5,664 bases of DNA from the NCBI GenBank assembly GCA_958421035.1, contig CATZKS010000117.1, forward strand, positions 1-5,664, given 5' to 3'. The translations under genes were made by a program, and so were the position numbers. Position 1 is the first letter of the stretch. Each line of letters begins with the position of its first letter. Source of the stretch: an uncultured Collinsella sp. (GTDB taxonomy: Bacteria; Actinomycetota; Coriobacteriia; Coriobacteriales; Coriobacteriaceae). Positions 1 through 5,557 of this stretch are shown piece by piece. The notes beneath the pieces are model-generated. The model was given only the letters and a program-made list of their open reading frames with translations. It did not search any database and was not told the DNA's origin.

Positions 1-1989
1 CAGCTGCATGCCCATGTACTCGTGCACTAGGGCGCGGCAGGTGGGGTCGAGCACGGGGAAGGCAATCTCCACGCGGTGCTCGGTGTTGCGCGTCATCATG
101 TCTGCCGAGCTCAGGTAAATCATGTCCGAGTCCACGCCGAAAGCATAGACGCGCGCGTGCTCCAAAAAGCGTCCGACGATGGAGCGGACATGCACGTTCT
201 CGGTCTTGCCCGGAACACCGGGCTTGAGGCACGAGATGCCGCGGATGATCATGTCTACGCGCACGCCGGCACACGATGCCTCGGCGATCTTGTCGATAAC
301 CTCGCGGTCGGTCAGCGAGTTGAGCTTAAAGAACACGCGGGCGGGCTCGCCGGCAAGGGCGCGCTGGATCTCGCGGTCAAGCCCGCGCATGATGAGCGGT
401 TTCAGTCCGACGGGCGCCACACCCAGGAAGCGGTAGTCGCCGCGCAGGTTGCCCAGCGACAGATTGCGGAAGAACAGGTTGGCGTCCTCGCCGATGCCGG
501 GATGGGCTGTCATGAGCATAAAGTCGCTGTAGAGTTTGGCCGTCTTCTCGTTAAAGTTGCCGGTGCCCAAAAGCGTGAGGCGCGTTAGCGCCATGCCCTC
601 GCGATAGGTGAGCTGGCAGATCTTTGAGTGGCATTTAAAGCCCTCGGAACCATAGATGACGGTGCAGCCGGCCTCTTCCAGGCGCTCGGCCCACTCGATG
701 TTGTTCTGCTCGTCAAAGCGGGCACGAAGTTCCATGAGCACCGTGACCTCTTTGCCGTTCTCGGCGGCATCGATCAGCGACTCGCACAGGCGGCTCTGCT
801 TGGCCACGCGGTAGAGCGTGATGCGCAGCGAGATACACTCGGGGTCGTAGGCGGCCTCGTGCACCAGATCCAGGAAGGGGTTCATGGCCTCGTAGGGATA
901 AAAGAGCAGCTTGTCGCCCTGCAGCACCTGTTCGCGGATGGAGCGGGTCATATCGATGGTGGGGTTGGGCTGCGGCTTAAACGGCGTAAAGAGCAGCTCG
1001 TTGCGCAGGTGCTCGGGAATCTTGCCCTCAATGCCAAAGACGTAGCCCAGGTCGAGCGGGATATCGCAGGTAAAGACAGAGCGACGCGAGAGCTCGAGCG
1101 CCTTGCGGATGGTCTTGAGCGTTGCCTTCTCGAGCGACCCCGAGACCGCGAGCACTACCGGCTGCAGACGCAGGCGCTTCTTGAGGATGCGCTTCATGTG
1201 CTGGCGGTAGTCCTCTTCTTCTTCGACGCCCTCGCCGTCCGGATCGATGTCGGCGTTGCGGGTGACGCGGATCAGCGCACGATCCAGCGGCTTATAGGAG
1301 CCAAAGCAGCTGTCCAGGCAGGCGAGGATGACGTCCTCGAGCAAGATGTAGGAGTAGGTGCCGGTGGGCGAGGGGATCTCGACCACGCGGTTCATCGAGG
1401 CGGGAATCTCGATAAGGCCCAGCAGGCTCTCCTCGTCGGTGGCACCGTCCAGACCACAGGCCAGATAGAGCGCGCCATTGCGTAGGTTGGGGAAGGGGTG
1501 GCGAGGATCGATGACCAGCGGCGAGATGACCGGCGACACGTAGGCCTGGAAGTAGCGGGTTACAAAGGTGCGCTCCTCGGGCGTAAGCGAATCGATGCGG
1601 GCGCGGTGAACGCCCAAGGTGTCGAGCTTGCCCTCGATGCTCTTAAAGATGGACTCCCAACGGGTAAGGAGCCCGGGCATTTCGGCCATGACAGCATCGA
1701 CCTGTTCGGAGGCGGTCATATTGCTCTTGTTGTCGACAGGTTGCTTTTTGAGCTCTGCCAGATCGGACAGGCCGCCCACGCGCACCATGAGAAACTCGTC
1801 GAGGTTAGACTCGAAAATCGACACGAACTTTAGACGCTCGAACAGCGGAACGGTCTCATCGAAGGCTTCGTCAAGCACACGGTTGTCAAAGCGTAGCCAG
1901 CTGAGCTCTCGGTTCTGCGTGTACGAGAAGTCGCGAGGCGGTTTGCGCAGCTTTGCGGCGGCTTGCTTTTTTTCGATTTTGCTCGGCAT
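1..1989 (-). CDS. ppk1: Polyphosphate kinase 1 (C-terminus cut by window edge)
   Basis: This enzyme reversibly transfers the gamma-phosphate of ATP onto inorganic polyphosphate through a phosphohistidine intermediate. The minus-strand frame is open from base 1989 to base 1 (663 codons); E. coli PPK has 688 residues, so only the C-terminal tail is missing. Visible landmarks, with E. coli equivalents: ELSWL near residue 28, the ATP-contacting Asn62 in SNLDEF (N45), Arg394 in TLYRVA (R375), Arg424 in ARFDEQ (R405), the autophosphorylated His454 in KCHSK (H435) and the second essential His611 in FLEHARVY (H592). GTGNFNEKTA follows His454. All four PPK1 domains are therefore represented, and no frame break is seen. 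The first 20 or so residues are a Lys/Arg-rich extension. The start is uncertain: ATG at 1989 has GGA nine bases upstream, while an in-frame ATG at 1995 would add two residues. It is transcribed divergently from arcA; no partner gene such as ppx is visible. Confidence 0.97.
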   Translation of the reverse strand, partial: MPSKIEKKQAAAKLRKPPRDFSYTQNRELSWLRFDNRVLDEAFDETVPLFERLKFVSIFESNLDEFLMVRVGGLSDLAELKKQPVDNKSNMTASEQVDAVMAEMPGLLTRWESIFKSIEGKLDTLGVHRARIDSLTPEERTFVTRYFQAYVSPVISPLVIDPRHPFPNLRNGALYLACGLDGATDEESLLGLIEIPASMNRVVEIPSPTGTYSYILLEDVILACLDSCFGSYKPLDRALIRVTRNADIDPDGEGVEEEEDYRQHMKRILKKRLRLQPVVLAVSGSLEKATLKTIRKALELSRRSVFTCDIPLDLGYVFGIEGKIPEHLRNELLFTPFKPQPNPTIDMTRSIREQVLQGDKLLFYPYEAMNPFLDLVHEAAYDPECISLRITLYRVAKQSRLCESLIDAAENGKEVTVLMELRARFDEQNNIEWAERLEEAGCTVIYGSEGFKCHSKICQLTYREGMALTRLTLLGTGNFNEKTAKLYSDFMLMTAHPGIGEDANLFFRNLSLGNLRGDYRFLGVAPVGLKPLIMRGLDREIQRALAGEPARVFFKLNSLTDREVIDKIAEASCAGVRVDMIIRGISCLKPGVPGKTENVHVRSIVGRFLEHARVYAFGVDSDMIYLSSADMMTRNTEHRVEIAFPVLDPTCRALVHEYMGMQL

Positions 1990-2006
1990 ATGCATCTGTC
2001 CGTTCA

Positions 2007-2021
2007 GTCCCCGCAGGGGAC
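2007..2021 (-). promoter_or_regulatory. Hairpin in the ppk1 leader
   Basis: A perfect 6-bp GC-rich stem (GTCCCC/GGGGAC) with a 3-base loop lies 12 to 18 bases before the two candidate ppk1 start codons. On the mRNA the 3' arm is GGGGAC, so folding could hide the purine-rich stretch closest to the start. There is no T-tract, so it does not look like a terminator. A role in translation of ppk1 is inference only. I see no convincing -35/-10 pair for ppk1. Confidence 0.35.
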
Positions 2022-2184
2022 GGTAGCCTAACCCTATTCACTATTGTCTCAATTTAGTCGACTTGTGGCACGGACGTATTGTGCGAACGGTATCTTTACC
2101 TACTTCTTACGCTGACAAGTCATAGGACTGACGCCCTGCTCGTCTGCAAGCGGTCTATATCCTCACTCAACTGGTACGTAAGTG

Positions 2185-2219
2185 TGAATAAGAATGATGG
2201 ATAGCTGAATATCATTGAA
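2185..2219 (+). promoter_or_regulatory. Candidate pair of ArgR/AhrC boxes
   Basis: TGAATAAGAATGAT (2185-2198) and TGAATATCATTGAA (2206-2219) begin exactly 21 bp apart. The first matches the classical ARG-box core TGAATAAAAATTCA at 10 of 14 positions and the second at 9 of 14. Known ArgR operators are pairs of 18-bp boxes separated by about 3 bp, which gives the same 21-bp period. The pair lies about 250-285 bp upstream of the predicted arcA transcription start, so it would act at a distance or serve the divergent gene. The individual matches are modest; the spacing is the main argument. Confidence 0.35.
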
Positions 2220-2397
2220 TGCAGGCGGAAACGTAAACAAACATCATTTATATACATAAAACCGATTTAGCTATGCAATTCTGAATCAAAAGTTTAGAGA
2301 TGCAATTGCAAATAGTTTTTAGGAAAAAAGAGCGTTTACCTTAGAAAAGTTACTTTAGAACGCCGAAGTACATTATGGGGGAATCTCATGCGATATA

Positions 2398-2424
2398 CCG
2401 TTCATCGCACTTTGTTGACCGTTC
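2398..2424 (+). promoter_or_regulatory. Paired CCGTTC operator before arcA
   Basis: CCGTTC occurs at 2398-2403 and 2419-2424, exactly 21 bp apart, or two helical turns. The same pair with the same spacing stands before the second arcA copy. The site centres lie about 70 and 50 bp upstream of the predicted transcription start, typical of an activator that contacts RNA polymerase. The downstream hexamer extends to ACCGTTCGGGGGC in both copies. The regulator is not identifiable from this window; a Crp/Fnr-like, LuxR-type or winged-helix activator are all possible. Confidence 0.55.
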
Positions 2425-2434
2425 GGGGGCGAGG

Positions 2435-2463
2435 TGGAATTGCGGGTGGAATTTGGATATAAC
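2435..2463 (+). promoter_or_regulatory. arcA promoter, copy 1
   Basis: The predicted -10 is TATAAC (2458-2463) inside the conserved TTTGGATATAA. The -35 is a weak TGGAAT (2435-2440) with an ideal 17-bp spacer. The second arcA copy has TGGAAG and TATAAA with the same 17 bp between them, although the spacer sequence has diverged. That supports this pair over TTGACC at 2415-2420, which is 37 bp from the -10. Transcription should start at about 2470-2471, at the conserved GTCAGCAA. A weak -35 fits dependence on an activator. Confidence 0.6.
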
Positions 2464-2470
2464 TAGAGCT

Positions 2471-2544
2471 GTCAGCAAGCAGCGTCCGCTATGGAAGGGC
2501 GCTGAGAGATTCGGCCGAAAGGCCCGAAAGAAAGGTAGGAGGCC
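2471..2544 (+). ncRNA. Structured 5' leader of arcA, copy 1
   Basis: The predicted 74-base untranslated leader folds into two hairpins. Hairpin 1 is AGCGTCC (2481-2487) with GGGCGCT (2497-2503), 7 bp including one G-T pair and a 9-base loop. Hairpin 2 runs from T2510 to A2528: GGCC pairs with GGCC around a GAAA tetraloop, then a bulged C2525, then TTC with GAA. The leader of the second arcA copy forms equivalent hairpins from different bases. It may stabilise the mRNA or regulate translation. I do not recognise a known riboswitch class, and there is no terminator in the leader. Confidence 0.5.
2531..2542 (+). promoter_or_regulatory. Double Shine-Dalgarno of arcA
   Basis: Two ribosome-binding candidates are stacked: AAAGG (2531-2535) and AGGAGG (2537-2542). 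AGGAGG is only two bases from the ATG at 2545, much closer than the usual 5-9. Aligned to the 16S tail, AAAGG gives an effective spacing close to optimal. Both elements are identical in the second arcA copy. The start is fixed independently by the family-typical N-terminus HVPSEIGKLRKVCLHRPG, so a later start is unlikely. Confidence 0.7.
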
Positions 2545-3786
2545 ATGACGAAAGGTCTGCACGTGCCTTCCGAGATCGGCAAGCTCAGGAAGGTCTGCCT
2601 GCACCGTCCCGGCGACGAGCTCCTCAACCTGCCGCCCGACGAGCTCGAGCGACTCCTGTTCGACGACGTCCCGTTCCTGGAGGTCGCGCAGCAGGAGCAC
2701 GACACCTTCGCCCAGATCCTGAGGGACCAGGGCGTGGAGGTCCTCTATCTCGAGAACCTCGTCGCCGAGGTGTTCGACCAGGTCCCCGGCGCCCGCGCCG
2801 AGTTCACCGACCAGTACATCGCCGAGGCCGGCATCCGCGGCCAGCACATGCCGCAGATCGTCCGCGAGAAGCTGGACTCCATCGAGGACAACCTCGAGTT
2901 CGTCAAGAAGACCATGGCCGGCATGACCAAGTCCGAGATCGACATGCCCCTCACGGCGTCCACGACCCTCGACTCCCTGGTCAACTCCGAGTCCGAGTCC
3001 GACCTGATCATCGACCCGATGCCCAACCTCTACTTCACCCGCGACCCGTTCGCGGTCATCGGCGAGGGCGTCAACCTCAACCGCATGTACTCGGTCACCC
3101 GCAACCGCGAGACCCTGTACGGCAAGTACATCTTCAAGTACCACCCCGACTACAAGGACGTCTCGCTGTACTTCCGCCGCGACTGCCAGTTCCACACCGA
3201 GGGCGGCGACGTGCTGAACATCAACGAGAAGACCCTCGCCGTCGGCATCTCCCAGCGCACCCAGGCCGCCGCGATCGACGTCATGGCCCAGAACATCTTC
3301 TGGAACTCCGACTCCAAGGTCGAGCGCATCCTGGCCTTCGACATCCCGGTCTCGCGCGCCTTCATGCACCTCGACACGGTCTTCACCCAGATCGACGTCG
3401 ATAAGTTCACGATCCACCCCGCCATCATGGGCACCCTGCGCGTCTACGAGCTGACCGCCGGCAAGAACCCGGGCGACGTGAACATCCGCCTGATCGAGGA
3501 CACCCTCGAGCACGTCCTGGAGGACGCCACCGGCGTCGACCAGGTCAAGCTGATCCCCTGCGGCGGCGGCGACCCGATCGCGGCCTCCCGCGAGCAGTGG
3601 AACGACGGCTCCAACACCCTGTGCGTCGAGCCCGGCAAGATCTGCGTCTACGCCCGCAACACCGTCACCAACGACGTGCTGTACAAGGAGGGCCTGGACC
3701 TTCTCGTCGTGCCCTCCGCCGAGCTCTCCCGCGGCCGCGGCGGCCCGCGCTGCATGAGCATGCCCTTCTGGCGCGAGGACCTCTAA
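2545..3786 (+). CDS. arcA: Arginine deiminase
   Basis: ArcA hydrolyses L-arginine to L-citrulline and ammonia in the cytoplasm, the first step of the arginine deiminase pathway, which yields ATP and neutralises acid. The protein has 413 residues, normal for the family (about 405-420). The catalytic set of the guanidino-modifying fold is complete: Asp167 in FTRDP, Glu219 in HTEGGD, His275 and Asp277 in FMHLDTVFT, and the nucleophile Cys403 in GRGGPRCMSMPF. CGGGDP (339-344) is also typical. There is no signal peptide or membrane segment. Codon use is extreme: every Phe is TTC, every Lys but residue 3 is AAG and every Gly but residue 4 is GGC, a sign of very high expression. The AAA, GGT and CCT codons are confined to the first eight positions, as expected where low mRNA structure helps initiation. 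The gene has its own promoter and leader and a hairpin terminator downstream. A second copy begins at 5634. Confidence 0.98.
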   Translation: MTKGLHVPSEIGKLRKVCLHRPGDELLNLPPDELERLLFDDVPFLEVAQQEHDTFAQILRDQGVEVLYLENLVAEVFDQVPGARAEFTDQYIAEAGIRGQHMPQIVREKLDSIEDNLEFVKKTMAGMTKSEIDMPLTASTTLDSLVNSESESDLIIDPMPNLYFTRDPFAVIGEGVNLNRMYSVTRNRETLYGKYIFKYHPDYKDVSLYFRRDCQFHTEGGDVLNINEKTLAVGISQRTQAAAIDVMAQNIFWNSDSKVERILAFDIPVSRAFMHLDTVFTQIDVDKFTIHPAIMGTLRVYELTAGKNPGDVNIRLIEDTLEHVLEDATGVDQVKLIPCGGGDPIAASREQWNDGSNTLCVEPGKICVYARNTVTNDVLYKEGLDLLVVPSAELSRGRGGPRCMSMPFWREDL

Positions 3787-3819
3787 GGTCTTCAAGGACC
3801 CGTACAGGTCATAATACAT

Positions 3820-3841
3820 ACATCTAGCTGCCATTAGATGT
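3820..3841 (+). other. Small AT-rich hairpin after arcA
   Basis: ACATCTA and TAGATGT form a perfect 7-bp stem with an 8-base loop, between the arcA stop codon and the main terminator hairpin. It has no T-tract. It could protect the 3' end of the arcA mRNA, but this is inference and a stem of this size can occur by chance. Confidence 0.3.
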
Positions 3842-3846
3842 CTCCC

Positions 3847-3885
3847 ATTGGGGCGGTGCGGGTTTTCGCACCGCCCCAATCTTGT
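3847..3885 (+). terminator. Hairpin terminator after arcA, probably leaky
   Basis: A perfect 14-bp stem (3847-3860 with 3867-3880, core GGGGCGGTGCG) closes a 6-base loop GGTTTT. The following bases, CTTGT, are only partly T-rich. The stem is very stable but the T-tract is weak. The aminotransferase gene starts 55 bases further on with no clear promoter, so partial read-through is a reasonable model: abundant arcA mRNA and a smaller amount of the downstream gene. Confidence 0.75.
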
Positions 3886-3922
3886 ATGAGGAACGTCAAC
3901 ACGATTGGATGACTGCTTTTGT

Positions 3923-3928
3923 AAGGAG
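3923..3928 (+). promoter_or_regulatory. Ribosome binding site of the aminotransferase
   Basis: AAGGAG ends seven bases before the ATG at 3936. This decides the start: the frame remains open upstream to a TTG at 3882, but that codon abuts the arcA terminator stem and has no ribosome binding site. Confidence 0.85.
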
Positions 3929-3935
3929 CTTGGCC

Positions 3936-5060
3936 ATGGACATCAAGACGATTGGCGTTGAGGAATGGCTCAACGTTTGGGAGAAGAGCGCCACGTGGGA
4001 CATCGCCCAGTCGACGATCTCGTCGCTCACCATGGGCGAGCTGCGCGCGCTCGATGAACAGGACGGCGCCACGTTCTACGAGCGCCTGGACCGCGAGAAG
4101 ATGAACTACGGCTGGATCGAGGGCTCGCCGGAGTTTAAGGCCGAGGTTGCCAAGCTGTATCGTCGGGAGGTCAATCCCGATCACATTCTGCAGACCAATG
4201 GCTGCACGGGCGCTAACCTCAACGCCATCATGGCTGTGGTCGAGCCCGGCGACCATGTTATCGCCGAGTGGCCCACCTACGCGCCGCTCTACGAGATTCC
4301 GCGCACGCTGGGCGCCGAGGTCGAGTATTGGGAGCTTCGCGAGGAACTCGGCTGGAAGCCCGATATCGAACAGCTCAAGCGCTTGGTGCGCCCCAACACC
4401 AAGCTTATCTGCATAAACAACGCATCGAACCCCATCGGTACGGTGCTCGATGCCGGTATGCTCGGTCAGATTGCCGAGATCGCCCGCTCGGTGGGCGCCT
4501 ATGTGCTGTGCGACGAGGTGTACCTGCCGCTTGAAAACACTGAGTCCTTTATGTCGATGGTCGACGTGTACGAGAGGGCCATTGTCACCAACTCGTTGTC
4601 GAAGACCTATTCGACGCCTGCGGCCCGCGTGGGCTGGGTCGTGGCAGACGAAGAGATATCCAACCGCATCCGCACCTATCGCGATTACACCATGATCTGC
4701 GGCGGTGTGTTCAACGACGCCCTGGCGACCTATGTGCTTGAACACAAGGATAAGATCCTCGAGCGCAATCGCAAGATCGTGTTTGACAACCGCGATATCG
4801 CGCAGGCTTGGATCGATACACAGCATCGCGTTTCCTGGACGGCCCCACAGGGCGTGTCTACCTCGTTTATCCAGCTTGATATTCCCGAGGACGACGAGGA
4901 GTTCTGTAAGCGCCTGCTGTCCGAGAGGGGAGTGCTGCTGGTACCCGGCAGCCGCTTTGAGCTTCCCTGTGGCGCACGCCTGGGCTACTGCGCGAGCGAG
5001 GACGTTCTGCGTGAGGGCCTGAGGCTTTTGGACGAGGCGCTGGCGGAGTTTGATCGCTAG
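3936..5060 (+). CDS. PLP-dependent class I/II aminotransferase, ArcT-like
   Basis: This 374-residue cytosolic enzyme has the fold-type-I aminotransferase layout. Visible landmarks are the cofactor phosphate turn NGCTGAN (88-94), the aromatic stacking residue in PTY (113-115), Asn165 in NNASNPIG, Asp193 and Tyr196 in CDEVY, the Schiff-base Lys223 in SLSKTYSTPAARVGW, Arg231 for the cofactor phosphate, and a likely carboxylate-binding Arg348 in GARLGYC. Motifs and length indicate an active transaminase; the substrate cannot be read from sequence. Its place between two arginine deiminase genes recalls arcT of lactic acid bacteria ADI clusters (Lactobacillus sakei, Lactococcus lactis), a putative transaminase. 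A relation to capreomycidine synthase-type enzymes, which act on an arginine derivative, is also possible. The gene lies 149 bp after arcA with no convincing promoter, so it is probably expressed by read-through. Codon use is mixed, unlike arcA, pointing to lower expression. Confidence 0.92.
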   Translation: MDIKTIGVEEWLNVWEKSATWDIAQSTISSLTMGELRALDEQDGATFYERLDREKMNYGWIEGSPEFKAEVAKLYRREVNPDHILQTNGCTGANLNAIMAVVEPGDHVIAEWPTYAPLYEIPRTLGAEVEYWELREELGWKPDIEQLKRLVRPNTKLICINNASNPIGTVLDAGMLGQIAEIARSVGAYVLCDEVYLPLENTESFMSMVDVYERAIVTNSLSKTYSTPAARVGWVVADEEISNRIRTYRDYTMICGGVFNDALATYVLEHKDKILERNRKIVFDNRDIAQAWIDTQHRVSWTAPQGVSTSFIQLDIPEDDEEFCKRLLSERGVLLVPGSRFELPCGARLGYCASEDVLREGLRLLDEALAEFDR

Positions 5061-5109
5061 GATTCCGATGGTCTTCGAGGGCCTTATCTAAATTGGCCGA
5101 AGATAATCG

Positions 5110-5149
5110 AAAATGGACCCGTTTCCCTAGGGGAAGCGGGTCCATTTTT
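5110..5149 (+). terminator. Strong terminator after the aminotransferase
   Basis: An 18-bp stem (5110-5127 with 5131-5148) with one G-T wobble closes a 3-base loop. It has AAAA at its 5' foot and TTTTT at 5145-5149, so it could also work on the minus strand. It lies 49 bases after the stop codon and ends the arcA-aminotransferase unit, so the second arcA copy must have its own promoter. Confidence 0.93.
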
Positions 5150-5227
5150 CTATACCGAGAAGTCAAGTTGTTACAAATGGGGCCGTAAAGCGAGGCGGTA
5201 TCCGCTGGGCCTTATACTGAGTTTCCG

Positions 5228-5259
5228 GTGAACGGTATCAAGCGTCTGGTAAACGGTAA
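5228..5259 (-). promoter_or_regulatory. Third paired CCGTTC-type site, inverted
   Basis: GGTGAACGGTA (5228-5238) and GGTAAACGGTA (5249-5259) are direct repeats exactly 21 bp apart. Their reverse complements, TACCGTTCACC and TACCGTTTACC, match the CCGTTC sites before both arcA copies. The pair lies about 300 bp upstream of the second arcA start and faces the other way, with no gene on the minus strand to serve. It may be an auxiliary site for looping or part of a larger array. Confidence 0.45.
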
Positions 5260-5274
5260 TTTATTTATCAGAAA

Positions 5275-5309
5275 TGAATAGGACAAACTTTTTTCTGAAT
5301 AAACATGAA
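5275..5309 (+). promoter_or_regulatory. Candidate pair of ArgR/AhrC boxes, second spacer
   Basis: TGAATAGGACAAAC (5275-5288) and TGAATAAACATGAA (5296-5309) start 21 bp apart, the same period as the pair at 2185-2219. The second matches TGAATAAAAATTCA at 11 of 14 positions; the first matches only at the TGAATA end. It lies about 250-280 bp upstream of the predicted start of the second arcA, a position comparable to the first pair. Confidence 0.35.
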
Positions 5310-5485
5310 AATGGTTGAGACGCGGTGTGAACCGCTAATTCTATTCATAGCTTTATTGGAAATATGCAATTTGAGGATGGTTTAACAAAGTTTAGTTCCA
5401 TTTGATTTTAGGATTAAAACGCGTTTAAGCACGTAAATACGCTTTATTAAGATGAAGTGTGCCATGCGTGAAGTATATGTGTATG

Positions 5486-5512
5486 CCGTTCACCCCCTAT
5501 AAAAAACCGTTC
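5486..5512 (+). promoter_or_regulatory. Paired CCGTTC operator before the second arcA
   Basis: CCGTTC occurs at 5486-5491 and 5507-5512, again exactly 21 bp apart, and the downstream copy is again followed by GGGGGC and AGGTGGAA. The upstream copy reads CCGTTCACC, matching the inverted site at 5228. The A-rich stretch between the hexamers differs completely from that in the first module, so the hexamers and their phasing are what is kept. Confidence 0.55.
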
Positions 5513-5522
5513 GGGGGCAAGG

Positions 5523-5551
5523 TGGAAGTATGAGCTGATTTTGGATATAAA
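5523..5551 (+). promoter_or_regulatory. Promoter of the second arcA
   Basis: The -35 TGGAAG (5523-5528) and the -10 TATAAA (5546-5551) are separated by 17 bp, as in the first module. Transcription should start near 5557-5558 at GTCAGCAA. The strong terminator upstream makes this promoter necessary for the second arcA gene. Confidence 0.6.
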
Positions 5552-5557
5552 TATGTC

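Larger units (their letters stand above)
1996..2397. other. Divergent ppk1-arcA spacer, upstream part
   Basis: No gene is supported in this stretch. Bases from about 2170 to 2390 are markedly AT-rich compared with the flanking coding DNA. Items seen: CCGTTC at 2000-2005, the same hexamer inverted at 2085-2090 (within GAACGGTATC), the 8-bp palindrome AGTCGACT at 2056-2063, an ArgR-like box pair at 2185-2219, ATGCAATT at 2273 and again at 2300, the 10-bp palindrome TGCAATTGCA at 2301-2310, and a block starting at 2317 that recurs upstream of the second arcA copy. Confidence 0.6.
2317..2575 (+). repeat. arcA upstream module, copy 1
   Basis: This 259-bp stretch aligns with 5406-5664 and has the same overall length, allowing single-base shifts. 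Conservation is patchy. Matching blocks are TTTTAGGA followed 7 bases later by GCGTTTA and then CTTTA, two CCGTTC sites, GGGGGC, AGGTGGAA, TTTGGATATAA, GTCAGCAA and GGGCGCT. An uninterrupted 55-base identity covers the end of the leader and the first codons (2521-2575 against 5610-5664). The pattern fits an old tandem duplication in which functional sites were kept, or repeated gene conversion of the gene-proximal end. Confidence 0.85.
5150..5485. other. Spacer between the aminotransferase and the second arcA
   Basis: No gene is supported in this stretch. The first 75 bases are GC-rich and contain TATACT at 5213-5218, a -10-like hexamer without a recognisable -35. From about 5255 the DNA is AT-rich. 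Items seen: an inverted CCGTTC-type pair at 5228-5259, an ArgR-like pair at 5275-5309, the inverted repeat GCGGT/ACCGC at 5322-5335, ATGCAATT at 5364 (also twice in the first spacer), and from 5406 the block shared with the first arcA upstream region. Confidence 0.6.

Noticed and set aside
628..1485. A 285-codon open frame on the plus strand
   Set aside because: It is the antisense shadow of ppk1, whose minus-strand frame has full family motifs throughout.
2415..2463. TTGACC at 2415-2420 as the -35 of arcA
   Set aside because: It lies 37 bp from the -10, and the second copy has A-rich DNA in place of the TTG.
2491..2505. A possible four-codon leader peptide MEGR-stop in the arcA leader, with an Arg codon before the stop
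   Set aside because: It has no ribosome binding site, and in the second copy the ATG is ACG. The shared bases are the 3' arm of hairpin 1, which explains the conservation.
2501..2509. CTGAGA-like bases suggesting a TPP riboswitch
   Set aside because: The second copy lacks them, the rest of the THI-box consensus is absent, and the downstream gene is not thiamine-related.
2386..3879. A 497-codon open frame on the minus strand opposite arcA
   Set aside because: It follows from the G/C-ending codon bias of arcA, which removes stop codons from the antisense frame. The predicted protein is low-complexity (Val, Asp, Leu, Gly, Ala), lacks a recognisable domain and runs into the arcA promoter and terminator.
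3882..3935. Upstream TTG start adding 18 residues to the aminotransferase
   Set aside because: It abuts the terminator stem and has no ribosome site, whereas the ATG at 3936 has AAGGAG at 7 bases and begins a typical N-terminus.
3834..4826. A 330-codon minus-strand open frame opposite the aminotransferase
   Set aside because: It covers the arcA terminator and the aminotransferase active-site region, and shows no recognisable motif.
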